Source: Gnetum montanum (Eukaryota > Streptophyta > Gnetopsida > Gnetales > Gnetaceae). From it: a stretch of DNA of 33,059 nt. The notes beneath the pieces were generated by a model. The model was given only the letters and a program-made list of their open reading frames with translations. It did no database searches and was not told the DNA's origin. The DNA lies in NCBI GenBank assembly GCA_015680685.1, contig MNCI01029312.1, forward strand, positions 460,266 to 493,324, read 5' to 3'. Positions 21,585-32,250 of the stretch are shown here, piece by piece. The stretch's first letter is position 1. Each line of letters begins with the position of its first letter. A program made the translations under genes and the position numbers.

Positions 21585-23029
21585 TATTGGACTTGGAAAC
21601 TTCGGTTGCTAAAATGAAAAGTGAAATATCCTAGGCACCAAAATAGTTTTAGTGTCGAATGCCAAGTGGCTCCAGAAAATGAGAGTCAAGGCATCCTAGA
21701 TGGTCTAACCGATCACCCAAGGACTTATAAAAGTATCAACAAGAACATGAACAAAGATGAAAATGTAAATGTAAAGGAAAAATGGAGGTGGAATTATAGA
21801 TTCTAAATGAAAAAAAAAAAACAAAAATGAAAACATGAACTCAGATCTACACAATAATGAACTACAAATTTACTAAAATACAAAATAAAGTAGCAAGTTA
21901 AAAAGGTACAAATTTTGTGCTAGGTACAAAAGAAGTCACTTGGAAGGAGCTTGAAGTATGTTGGAGCTAGTAGGCTATGTTCTATGTCAAACTCCACTAT
22001 CTGGATTCTTTTCAACTCCTATTTCTAGCAACTTCTTGCTAGTTTCCATTGGAATCAACAACAATGATAACATATGGTATTCCACCTTTAGTGTAGTGAT
22101 ACCACATTGGAAGTCTCTATGCCTAACATAGATACTAGGTTTTTCCAAATGGGTTATAAGGTTACAAAGAATCTCTGGGTTGAAAAATGCTTTTAGGTTA
22201 TGAAACTCATTTTTTGAAAACATGGAACTAGAATAAGTTGTTTATGTTGGATATATATAGGCCATGGAATTGGTGTTTTTGTGTCTTGCACATCACTGTC
22301 ATGATTACTGATAGATTGATGTCTATTTGCAAGTGGTAATCATTACAACCCTTAGTGTAGTTGTCATTTATAGTAAGTTTGGAATACACCATAGCCACCA
22401 AAGTCCATATATTTCCTATAAATAGTAAATATACTTTTGTGACTATGTTGACACCATCCCAACTATGCTAACGTTAGTGGACTATGTTGAAGTCGTTGGA
22501 AAATGTAGGAAATGGGAATGATGGAATTGCCAAAATTGCTAGAACTACTAGAATTGTCGATGTTTATGCTTGCCATGCTATAATTGCTAAAGACTTGGGG
22601 TGACTATGTTGGCCATTGTTGGAAAAAATGGAAAATGAAAAATGGAAAATCCCAATAATTCCAATGCTACATCTATGCTAGGTTTTGTGATGACTGCTAG
22701 ATTTTGGTTAAAAATGGAAAATCCCATCAATTCCATTTACACTAGTGGTAGATGATTCTAGCATAGTTGAGGCTAAACCCCTATAAAAACCCATGATAAT
22801 CCCAAAGAATTTTCAACCTTTCCAAGCCCAAATATAGACATGAGGTAACTTTTTCTACTTGGGAAGTATGGAAACAATAGCGTTTGAGGCATTTTTAGCC
22901 CCAAAAGCTAAGGTATGCAAGACTGTAGCTCATGGACTACAAATCTTACATTTGCAATAAATTCTTGCCTCAAGTTCAAAAATGAAGATTGGAAATTGGT
23001 AGCACATAAATTTTCTTGGTGGTGTTTCA
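21585..23029 (-). repeat. 5' LTR of Tat2
   Basis: It is homologous along its length to 14049-15537. Its + strand start is TATTGGAC (the expected TG has become TA) and its + strand end is GGTGTTTCA. A TATA box lies at about 22249-22261 on the minus strand. It is shorter in the simple-repeat part (22510-22565). Substitutions are frequent relative to the partner LTR, so the insertion is old. Confidence 0.87.
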
Positions 23030-23034
23030 AGTAA
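23030..23034. other. Target site duplication AGTAA (right of Tat2)
   Basis: It pairs with AGTAT at 14044-14048, with one mismatch. Confidence 0.6.
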
Positions 23035-25212
23035 GAGTTGGCACAACTACCCATGGTCTATTTGTCACAAAGGGATAAACCTTTTTATATCTACCTTGCT
23101 ATCTACTTTGCTAGAAATAAGATGATGGAGTAGAGCTATCAGTATACTATGTAAGCCATGACTTAATTGCCTATGAGACCCAATACACTGAAGTAAAGAA
23201 GCATTGTCTAGCCCTCATCTTCTTATTAAAGAAGTAGAGACACTACCTCTTTAGGAGCTAGGTTAATGTCATTTGTAAGGACAATGTGCTTAGAGTCATA
23301 ACAACCAATATTTATGAAAGTAGCCAAATAGCATAATGAAAAGGCATAATAGCTAGGTTTGACCTCCATTACATCTCCCAAGCCTCAACCAAGGGTTAAG
23401 CTATAGCTGCACAAACCATTGATCTTAGATTCCCTAATGAACGTGTCAACATTGTCAAAGTACCTAAGGACTATGAGGAAATCATCCTCTTTGAGGGAGC
23501 TTCAACTACCCATGGGGCCAATGCTGCTGCTATCTTGAAATCACCTTCTAGAATCCAACCTTTCACTTACTATTTTCAGCTTCCATGCATCAAAAATACA
23601 GTAGAGTATGGAAGAGAAATCAAAGGAATGATGGTAGCATGTGACCAAGGAATCAAATTCTTGATGATCAATCATGATTCACAACTTGTGATTAACCAAA
23701 TACTAAATATTTATGCATGTAAACCAAAAATTTGTAACCTTATTATGACCTAGGTAAAATACTAATGTGATAATTTATAGACATTGGTATCCAACATATA
23801 CCTCAAACCAAGAACACCTTAGCTGATTCCATTGCAATCTTATACCTAAGTGTAACACCCAATGTATTTAGTAATTTACCCTCCTTAACCATGAAATGTG
23901 TTATTCCCATTATGCAAAACACTAAAGCCATTTCCATAGCCATTGTTAGTATCACTCCTCAAAAATAGTGGTATGATGATTTGAAGTTCTACCTAATGCA
24001 TGGTGAATGTTCACAGGGCCTAACTACTTCTCAAAAGAACAATATACATATAAGATAAAAGCAACACATCATCATAGATAATATTACATTATGCGCATGC
24101 TCTTATGATGGTTAATTGTTAGTGTGCTTTGGAAAAACCAAAGCCTACACAATCCATGAGCAAGTTCATGAAGGCATATGTGGGGGCCATATAAAACTTG
24201 AAGCCATGGTCATGAAGATTAGACAATTAGGTTATAATTGGTCATATACGAAAACTGACTATCTACAAAATGTTAAAACCTGTGATACCTATTAATGACA
24301 TAATAACCTAATACATATGCCACCAACTAAGTTACATACTACTTAGATAGCCTAGCCATTTCAACAGTGGGGACTTAACATTATTGAATCTATAATGCCT
24401 ATGTCTTCTATAGGGCATAGCTTTATCATCACTACAATTGAATATTCTACAAAGTGGATTGAAGCTATTCCTCTAAGGAAGACAACATCTCAACAAGTGT
24501 ATAAATTAATGCTAGAGAACATAGTAGTTCATTTTGACAAACCTTTGACCATAGCTATAGATAATTAACCATAATTTAGTAGCCAAGAAACTCAAGAATT
24601 TTGTCAAAACCTAGGCATTAAGCATTCCTTTTCATCACCATATTACGCTCAATCCAATGGAAAAGTTGAAGCTAGCAACAAGGCCATCATAAATTTGGTT
24701 AAAAAGATGCTAAATAATAGCAAACACAAGGGCATGAATGGCTTGTCCATGCACTTTTGGTCATATAAAACTAGCTTCCAAACTATGACTAATGTCATCT
24801 CATATAGCCTAGTTTATAGATCTGAAGCTATTTTAACTCTTGAATTATAGGTTTCATCACTAAGAGTGGCTTTATCTAACTTCATCAAAGATGAGCAAAA
24901 CACGGAACTATGTACCAAAGCTCAAGATTTGATGGAAGAGAAAGAAATACAAATGCACTCGCTCACATCAAATGATATCAAGAGAGGTAGAAGCAACAAC
25001 ATCACCATGACATAAATGAGCAGAAAATTAAGGAAGAAGACCTAGTCTGTAAGGTTTCTTGTGAGTATGTGAATAAATTCTCAACTAATTCAAAGGGACT
25101 TGTTTTTGTCACCAAAGCCTATGGAAATAGAGCTTTTAGAATAGCAAACATGGATGGAAATGAATTAGCCAATGTAGTCAACCATTCCTATTTCAAGCCT
25201 TGTTACATCTAA
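23035..25212 (+). pseudogene. Tat-host pol, part 2: RNase H, archaeal-type RNase H and integrase
   Basis: The first RNase H resumes right after Tat2 (RDKPFYIYLA, YETQYTEVKKHCLAL-like, 23085-23260). The second, archaeal-type RNase H spans about 23465-23753: LFEGAS (first Asp now Glu, 23493-23495), VEYGRE, then NHDSQLVINQI. The integrase zinc domain shows H..H at 24155-24180 and C-D-T-Y at 24281-24292 (last Cys lost). In the core, WGLNIIES has Asn for the first Asp (24377-24379). The second Asp (24560-24562) and Glu (24668-24670) keep the D-35-E spacing exactly. The C-terminal part ends VVNHSYFKPCYI with TAA at 25210-25212. Several stops make it non-functional. Confidence 0.9.
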
Positions 25213-26290
25213 CTTGGTCTTCTTTATAGGTAAATCAACAAGTTGACATCGAAAACCTTTACAACCCATTACAAGCAAGCCTACATGACCTCTCTCTCTT
25301 TCAATCTCTCTATTTGACACAATAAATGAACTACAGATTTTGTAAATTTGATGCACATTAAACAAATCTCTCTATGATCTAAAAATAGTAACCTATGGTG
25401 GCCTAGTTTGTTGGTTGTCTCATGTAGCCCTATATAGTGTATCGTAATGACATGTTTTCTTTGTATTTTTTTCTTATCCTCTTGTTGTTGTGCTTGTAGG
25501 ATGAGGTCTAAAGTCATCACAAAGGTGCATCTCATCACATCAACAAGTTACTACAGGACCTTGATATGTAAGATGTGGTGATCTTGGCCTACTATACCAA
25601 CAGTGCTTTTCTTACATCGCTCTTAATACCCCCTCCTTGAGCCACAATCCCATACTCTAATTATAATCTTCCTTACCCTAAACAACAATGGTGACCTATG
25701 TTTAACACTTATGCATTGTGGCCATGTAACATCTCTTTCATCATAGTATACCATCAATTTCATTGGATGAAATACATCTCATTCAACAAGAAAATCAAAT
25801 TGAGTTTGGCCTTGGCAATGAAACCCAATAAAGGTTTCACCCTACAAAAAAAAGGGAAAGAAAATTGTGAAGTAGCTGAAAGGTCAATGAAGCTTCAAAA
25901 GATAAACCAATGACTTCAATCAAATAAAGGAAGGAGTGTAATGGCCAAAGAAACCTTGGAGTATAGTGTTGGTTCCTCAAAAACATTACTGAGTGATCAA
26001 CACATTGAAGCATGAAGCACAAAGATTACACCACTTACCAAGCATGTCATGACCATACCATAACCATGATGTCAACATGTGGAACTCATTATTAACCATT
26101 CTCCTACAACAAAATATAGTCTCTTTCATATACCATCTTATTACAACCTTATCCCACCATCGTGAGTACTCTCTAGCATGGTTCTAAAGCTACAAAATCA
26201 AGCATGAACAGAGGATGTTGGTGATAAACCTATTATAGTGTTTTGCATTCTTTGTTGATGTCTCTTGGGTTAATCCTTAAAACATCAACA
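25213..26290 (+). other. 3' untranslated part of Tat-host
   Basis: About 1.1 kb between the pol stop and the polypurine tract, with no ORF supported by homology. It matches the reverse complement of 15538-16640 in Tat2 over nearly its whole length. Open stretches at 25165-25538, 25698-25913 and 25837-26022 are chance ORFs in this homologous non-coding DNA. Confidence 0.75.
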
Positions 26291-26303
26291 AATGGGGGCC
26301 AAA
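26291..26303 (+). other. Polypurine tract of Tat-host
   Basis: AATGGGGGCCAAA, preceded by CATCAACA, adjoins the 3' LTR. Tat2 has CATCAACAAAGAGGAACCAA at the matching place. Confidence 0.65.
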
Positions 26304-27477
26304 TAAACACCACTAAAAAAATTCATGTTGCAACTTGTTGGCATTGTAACCTTAACCATTAAACTTGAGGCATAATCTTATTATAAATGTGAGGTTTGTA
26401 GTTCACAAGATGCAATCTCACATACTATAACTTATCAAGGCTGAAAAATGCCTCATAAGTTATTGTTTCTTGACTTCCCAAGTGGAAAAGCTATATCAGG
26501 TATGTATATAGGCTTGGGAGGGTTGAAAATGCCTTGGGGGTTACCAAATCTAGATTTTTCATGATAATTTTATTGGTAATGGTAATTAATACGCTAGAAC
26601 AAATTGCGATTGGTGTATTGATTTATGGCCTTTCAAACATCACATCTAAACCCATGTACTTTTTCATGGAGATGCAAAAACCAATGTATTTTCCATGGAA
26701 CCTAGTGTACCTTTTTCAAGGCCAATGTATCTTTGGTAGATTCAACATGTATTTTCAAAGCCAGTGTATTTTTTATGATTTTTATGCATCAAAATTATGA
26801 AAAATTGAACAATGTGCTAAGGTTTGGTGGCCTGTAAAACCTATAATTTTCAGCAATAAGTTAGCAATCATTGTAGAGATATGCAAAAATATATTAATAT
26901 CAAGAAAGATTTACATGAAGTCCAACCACATTACAAGAACTTTTTGGCAAATTGACAATTGATTAAGCATTAGAGACTCTTAGTGTAGTTGCATAGTAGC
27001 TAAAAGTCATGCAATCATCCACCATTTTATAACTAACATAGTAGATCTACACTTGAGAACTAATAAGAAGTTTTAGAAGTTGAAGCTTGGAAGCACTTGA
27101 ATCATGCAACTAATTGCAAGACACAATCTATTGATTTTACTAGACTTCAAGCATCACCTGGGTAGCTTCTAGTATACCTAGGCATACACTTGTAGTTATT
27201 TGAACTCTATTCTATTAGTATTTTATTATTTCAATAAAATTTATAGTTCATTTATTTGTGTAAGTTTATTTTAAGTTAATTATTGTGCTTTATCTTAGGT
27301 TAAATTTGCATTTTTCATTGAATTTATTTACATATGTTTACACTTCCTAATTTCTAGGTGATCAACAAGACCATCCAGGGCACCTTAGATCCTCTTCCTC
27401 AGAGGCCCTTAGAATCCAAGGTTAAAATGTTCACCAAGGATCTTCAATTTTCTATCACCAAATTTCTCCTTGCAACA
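26304..27477 (+). repeat. 3' LTR of Tat-host
   Basis: Both ends match the Tat2 LTR read on its minus strand. The start is TAAACACCAC..AAAAAATTCATGTTGC (TG became TA). The end carries CTAGGTGATCAACAAGACCATC, GAGGCCCTTAGAATCCAAGG and finally TTGCAACA. The middle differs and holds its own short tandem words at 26650-26780. It is shorter (1.17 kb) than the Tat2 LTRs (1.45-1.49 kb). ATGTA follows at 27478-27482 and would be the target duplication, but the 5' end is not available to compare. Confidence 0.78.
26650..26785 (+). repeat. Short tandem words CCATGTA/CCAATGTAT in the Tat-host LTR
   Basis: Six spaced words of the type CCAATGTATTTT, CCATGTACTTTT, CTAGTGTACCTTTT, CCAATGTATCTTT, ACATGTATTTT and CCAGTGTATTTTT recur about every 18-27 bp. 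The word CCAATGTATCTTT is identical to core words of the 190-bp array (3601-3614). The 88-residue ORF over this region is a by-product of the repeat. Confidence 0.65.
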
Positions 27478-29180
27478 ATGTATCTCTTAGAGTGTTTTTA
27501 GATCTTTCATATAGAACCATTTTAAAATTGCACTACTTAGTAAGCTAACGTGGTAGAGCTTGTTTTGATTTTGTTAGTAGAGCTATATTTTGGCTCTATG
27601 AACAATGTATTCTCTCTAGTGCTAATGTTGTAGAGCCATTTTTAGTTTTATGAATGTTTAGCTATGTGAATGCTAATGTGATAGGGCTTGATGTGGCATA
27701 TGTTGATGTGGTAAATGTAGCATGCTTGGTCTAGATGAAAAATAAGGCATCATCTATTTGCTGACATGGAAATGGCTAACATGGCATTGTAGACATGATA
27801 GATGAAATTTTCCATTCATTTCAAGCTTGAGATTCTTCATCTAGATCCTAATGTGATGAGGTAGATCTACTTAGCTGACACGACTAGTAGAGCAACTTTT
27901 ACTTTACTTAGTAAATGGAAATTTTGGTTCTATGAACATGTGCTATCTAGAAAGCTTGCATGACAGAGCTCATTCATCTCATTCTTCTAATCAAATTCAA
28001 GCTCTATGAACTTCCTCCAGAGGCTAATGAATCTAACATGGTAGAGCTATTTCATAGAGTCATTTTGTAATTCTACAAAACTTCTTCACAAGCTAACTTA
28101 GGAGCTTATGTGGTAGAGCTATTTCTAAGCTCCACGATGAATGCTCTAGCTTTAAATTTCAAATGCTGATGTGTCAAATGAAGCTTTTAAATGAGGTTTT
28201 ACCATCTAGATGAAAATGCTCCATGATGAAAATGCTCCTAGCTTAAATTTTTTCTTAATCCAGATGTTGATGTGGATGGTGCTAACATGGAAAATGAAGC
28301 ATAGTTTCTATAGATGAGAAAATAAGCTTTCTCTACTTGTTGACATGATGGCATTGACATGGTATTGCTAACATGGTAGATGAGGTGACATTGATCTAGA
28401 TGAAAAAGTAAGCTTCATTTGTTTGTTGATGTGGAGGAGCTAACATGATAGTTCTAACATGGTAGATGGAGCAGTTAGATGGGATTTTATCATCTAAATG
28501 AAGTGCACTCCTATCATTTTCTAGCTTTAACAAGCTTACATTATCTAGATGATGATTTTTCATCTAGATGAAAATATTTGATTATTTTGAATGTTGATGT
28601 GGCTCATTAAGCTAGTCTTGTCTATCTTTGTAGAACCAATTTTTGGTTATATGAGCCTAAGTTATAACAACTTATGTGAAAATGCTAATAAGATTGGTGC
28701 TAATGTGCTTCTTAGAATTGATTTAGAGCTTTTTAGTAGAACCATTTTTAGGCTCTATGAGCTCATTCTACAAAGAGCTATTGTGAAAGATGATGACATG
28801 GAAGAGCTTCTTTGTAGAATTATTTTTGGGTTCTACAAAATTCTTCTATAAGCTAACATGGCTCATAGAACCCATTTTTGGCTTCATGAATCAAAGCTTA
28901 ATAGCATAGCAGAGCCAGTTTACAATCCTACAAATCCTTCCTCCAACAGGAAGGTATCTCAGCAAAGGTAGAGGTGGAACTAAATCCAAAGTTTGAGATT
29001 ATCTCGATATGCTCTACTAACATGGTCATAATACCACTTTGTAAAGAAACTTCCTAATTTTACAAGTTTCTTTATAAGAATAAGCTAACATGGTAGAACC
29101 AAAGAAAGAATTCTTTGTAGAGCTATCCTTTAGATCTATGAAACTCTTTTATGGATAACTTGGTAGAGTTATTTTCTATG
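27478..29180. repeat. Degenerate repeat field built on a GTAGAGC...GCTCTATG hairpin
   Basis: The words GCTAACATGG, GTAGAGCTATTTTT and GGCTCTATGAA recur from 27510 to 29150, often as an inverted pair (AGAGC...GCTCT, AGAACC...GGTTCT) around an ATTTTTGG centre. Clear examples are near 27580, 27629, 28040, 28110, 28637, 28735, 28808 and 28868. A second word, the palindrome CATCTAGATG, recurs at 28203, 28550 and 28570. No strict period is seen. The 86-residue ORF at 28591-28851 is just repeats in frame. The source element is unknown. Confidence 0.65.
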
Positions 29181-30330
29181 CTTAAATCAAGCTATTTTCT
29201 TAAAGTGAGGATTTTATTTAGTGCCCAATTGTTTGTTCTAATGCTCATTAAAATGAAATTGATTCATAGGCTTTGTGATTCCATTTTTGTTGATCCTAGT
29301 TTAGCTAATGACTAAACAAAGCACATGTGTATTCCAATTTAACTCATGAAAGTCCTATCTTTGATATCTTAGCTCATTTATTCTACTCAGTGTTGATTTT
29401 GAATTAGAAATCCTAGCTCTTCAAACTTTCTAGAAATTTAACAAACTTGTAATTGTCAAAGTAGAATGATTTTAATACCCTTTCTCTTACGAAATTTGAT
29501 TGTGAGGTCCTTAATTTAATCAATATCCTTGCCAAGGCTCTTTCATAAATTTTCCTTTGGATTTATCTTAATAAAAAATTTGCATGTTAAACCTTAGCTT
29601 AACCATACTGAGTGATTAGGTTCTCTAGTAATGAGAATTCAGTCATGCTTTATTAATGGCCAAATGTTATAGCAGATTGCTAAGCCTTAAAATTATCTTA
29701 CTTCAAGGAGGATCAAACAACTAAAAAGGGTTTTAAGTTTCTAGCATTTCTATGTGTACTTCTTTTCAAAAAATTTCTTTTGTTTCAGGCTGAATTTCAT
29801 ATAATTAGTAACATAGCTTGAACCATTATCCACTTTGAATTATAGTAAATCTTGTGTTAGTATTTCTTATTTTGCTTTTCATTTGACTTGTTTGATATAT
29901 CCTTGGGTATATCAAGCTTTACTCTAATGCCATTGAATGCATATAAAAATTATTGCATCATAAGAAGCAAGATAGGAAGAGGACTAGCCCTCGCTTTTGG
30001 TTGGTGATAGGCCTAACCATGATGGTAATTCTAGATAACCTCTAAGGTATAGATGCTAAATGAAGATAATACCAAGGAACACTCAGAGCATTATCCAAAT
30101 ACATTATTCCACATTCATAAAGCATCTTTTCATTTTCCTTCTACATTTTTCCTATTATTTTCTTTACACATAAAAGAAAATGTTATACATATTTGATGTT
30201 TTCCATGATATTCTCTTATGCATAATATTTAATATAATGAATATGGGAATGGGATATCACATAAGTATGAAAAACATTATATTAAATGGATATTTAATGT
30301 TCCCATAAAATATTGAAGTATAAATGGAAT
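29181..30330. other. AT-rich stretch, no gene recognised
   Basis: No domain or ORF worth naming. A perfect 13-bp inverted repeat ATTTAATATAATG/CATTATATTAAAT lies at 30227-30239 and 30275-30287, with a 35-nt loop. The upstream boundary of the following LTR may lie in this stretch (for example near 29893, TGATATATCC) but cannot be fixed. Confidence 0.4.
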
Positions 30331-30339
30331 AAAATGCAT

Positions 30340-31331
30340 CACTCTTAAGGTCTATTGACCTATTGAAAGGTTGATCAATCCAAATTAATGGAAAGATTAA
30401 AATATAGAAAAAGAAGCACTCTTAAAGTTATTTAACCTTTCCATAAGTCACTTGACCTAATTTTAATAGTCAATGAAAATTTTTCAGTTCTAATCCCCTA
30501 AGATCAAGTATAATAACTACACTAAAAGCTTATGGTTTATAAAATAAAGCTCAAGGTCAACTGACCTAGGCATAGGTTGATTGATCTTAGATAAGATCAA
30601 TATTTCAAGGAAAAAGTGACAAAAAGTAAAAATAAAAATAGAATAAAAATCCTCTTGAATGCTATGAGACAAGTAAGGCATTAAGAATTAATGTTTGCTA
30701 TTTTTCTCCAAGGGTGAAGCATTCATCCAAGGACATCATAGCTCTCATGGCCATTGTTGCACAAGTGAAGATGGATCATTGGATGAAGATGGGTCTATTA
30801 GTAGTAGCAAAGTAGATCAAAGTGAGGTGGAAGAACTTTAAAATAAATAATTACTATTTAAGAAAGCTTAAAATAAATAAAAAATGTTTATTTTATTCTT
30901 ATTTTAAAAATATCTATATCTCTTGCATGTTTTTTATTCATATGAAATGCCATTTGTCTATTACGAGATCTTGAAAGCATAATTACACTATCTTTATGTT
31001 AAGATCTAATTTGAGGATTTGAGCTTAAAAATATTTATTGTATGAAAGAAAGAATGGAAACCTTTATAACTAGTATTTTTTCTTTAAGGTTTTAAAGATT
31101 AGAAGGAAACCCAAGGATATAAGAGATTTGGATAAATCTACAAAGTGGACTATGCCTAAGTCAAATCACTATAAATCTCAGTATGCTCTATTCATTTTAT
31201 TTATTTCTTACATTTCATTTTGATCATAGCTTAGAGGTTCTTTACTCTAATTTATTTAAAAATTTGTAAGAATATATTTATCGTTATATCTAAGTTAGAT
31301 TATGTAAATGTTTATTATGGCAGTCTATTCA
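30340..31331 (+). repeat. Probable Copia LTR (3' part; start not located)
   Basis: It ends TATTCA before TCCACCTCTAG, the same type of LTR end as the Copia element at 5310-12105 (TTATTCATCCCCCC), and a Met-tRNA primer-binding site follows 33 bases on. Degenerate GGTCAACTGACC-type palindromic words recur near 30347, 30425-30455 and 30553-30590. Such words are common, from memory, in SIRE-like plant LTRs. No partner LTR lies in the window. Confidence 0.55.
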
Positions 31332-31364
31332 TCCACCTCTAGAATATAACATTCAATCCATAGT

Positions 31365-31376
31365 TGGTATTAGAGC
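31365..31376 (+). other. Primer-binding site (initiator Met tRNA type)
   Basis: TGGTATTAGAGC differs by one C-to-T change from TGGTATCAGAGC. Its place just after a Copia-type LTR end makes chance unlikely. Confidence 0.65.
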
Positions 31377-32250
31377 TTTGTCTCTTAAGTACTAGACTAG
31401 CCTCCATAAAGAGTTTATGCTTGTTTTATCATGTTTATTATAGATTCATAATCCATACATAAGTCTCCATTCTTTAATGAATCTAACTATAATTATTAGA
31501 AAAACAGGATGACGTGTTTTATATAGTCCTTGAACTTTGAGATTTGATTGTTGATTAAGCATGGTTATTTTAAACCCATGGAGATTCACAAAACAACAAA
31601 TGGAAATTCTTACATAAGACCAAATCCTATCAAAAGTTAAAAAGAATGACAATAAGAGGACACATGCAACAAATTCTAAGACAATGAATGATTTCTATTG
31701 TGATTTATTCCTAGAGGAATTCAACAAAGTTATTTGGTGAAAAATAGACAATTATATTTAAGATCTTAGTGAGTCTATACATATAGAAACCACTTTGATT
31801 AAGTAATTCAAGGTATAAGTTTTCAATCATAAGGCTGTTGGCACATTTGGCCATTTCATGGAACAGTAAGATTCATTTTAAACATTATGGTAAGAATGGG
31901 AGAGTGTAAATGTGTTATTTCCTACCATTGGTATGGGATCCAAGAGAGACCATACCAATTATTGGTGGAAATAATGATGCACATATGAAAAATAGTGAGT
32001 AGAAGATAGTAAGAGACAATGTGCCAATGGTGAATGAATAGACAAGCATAGAATTATTCATTGTTAGAAATACATTCAAGAATTGATCATTTGGATACTG
32101 GTAAAAAACATAAAAGAGCACTGGAAATAAAAAAAATTGGGAAATTATCAATGGATGTTTGCAAATGGAAAAGCTATTATTAACGGTAAATACGATGATC
32201 TAAACTATGGTATTATTCTAAACTATGGTATTGCTCATGCTTTGGAAAGG
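31377..32250 (+). other. Unrecognised sequence after the primer-binding site
   Basis: This should be leader and gag of the Copia element, but no gag motif could be read in any frame, so it is highly decayed or rearranged. It includes a 10-bp inverted repeat ATTGGTATGG/CCATACCAAT (31927-31936, 31950-31959). It also includes an 18-bp direct duplication (TCTAAACTATGGTATT plus two bases) at 32199-32234. Confidence 0.4.

Larger units (their letters stand above)
14049..23029 (-). mobile_element. Tat2: pol-deleted Tat-family Gypsy element nested in Tat-host
   Basis: A 9.0-kb element on the minus strand, with LTRs at 21585-23029 (its 5' LTR) and 14049-15537 (its 3' LTR). In its own direction it reads LTR, leader, gag (21019-18884), ~190-bp array (18446-17805), conserved block (17765-17630), TTTGACC spacer (17500-17040), a short pol-start remnant, 3' untranslated part, LTR. 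RT, RNase H and integrase are absent. The remaining parts are homologous to Tat-host piece by piece, so it is an internal-deletion derivative of the same family. Confidence 0.88.
3060..27477 (+). mobile_element. Tat-lineage Ty3/Gypsy retrotransposon (Tat-host), 5' incomplete, with two nested insertions
   Basis: The element is assembled from separated pieces: the 190-bp array and conserved block (3060-5309), the spacer (12111-12790), pol part 1 (12791-14048), pol part 2 (23035-25212), the 3' untranslated part (25213-26303) and the 3' LTR (26304-27477). It is interrupted by a Copia element (5310-12105) and by Tat2 (14049-23029). The two RNase H domains, RT then RNase H then archaeal-type RNase H then integrase, are diagnostic of the Tat lineage. 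Continuity across each insertion is supported by the near-identical module order in Tat2 and by target duplications. No 5' LTR or gag is visible upstream, so the 5' part is missing or unrecognisable. The element is inactive. Confidence 0.8.

Noticed and set aside
25165-26022. Several 61-85 codon ORFs after the Tat pol stop
   Set aside because: The homologous region in Tat2 does not keep these frames, so they are not conserved coding sequence.
28591-28851. 86-codon ORF as a membrane protein
   Set aside because: It is made of the repeated GTAGAACC/GCTCTATG words; the apparent protein repeat follows the DNA repeat.
27500-29180. CRISPR-like or strict satellite array
   Set aside because: Unit lengths vary widely and repeats are diverged; the setting is plant nuclear DNA.
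31446-32151. Minus-strand ORFs of 68 and 78 codons
   Set aside because: Low-complexity hydrophobic translations of AT-rich DNA with no recognisable motif.
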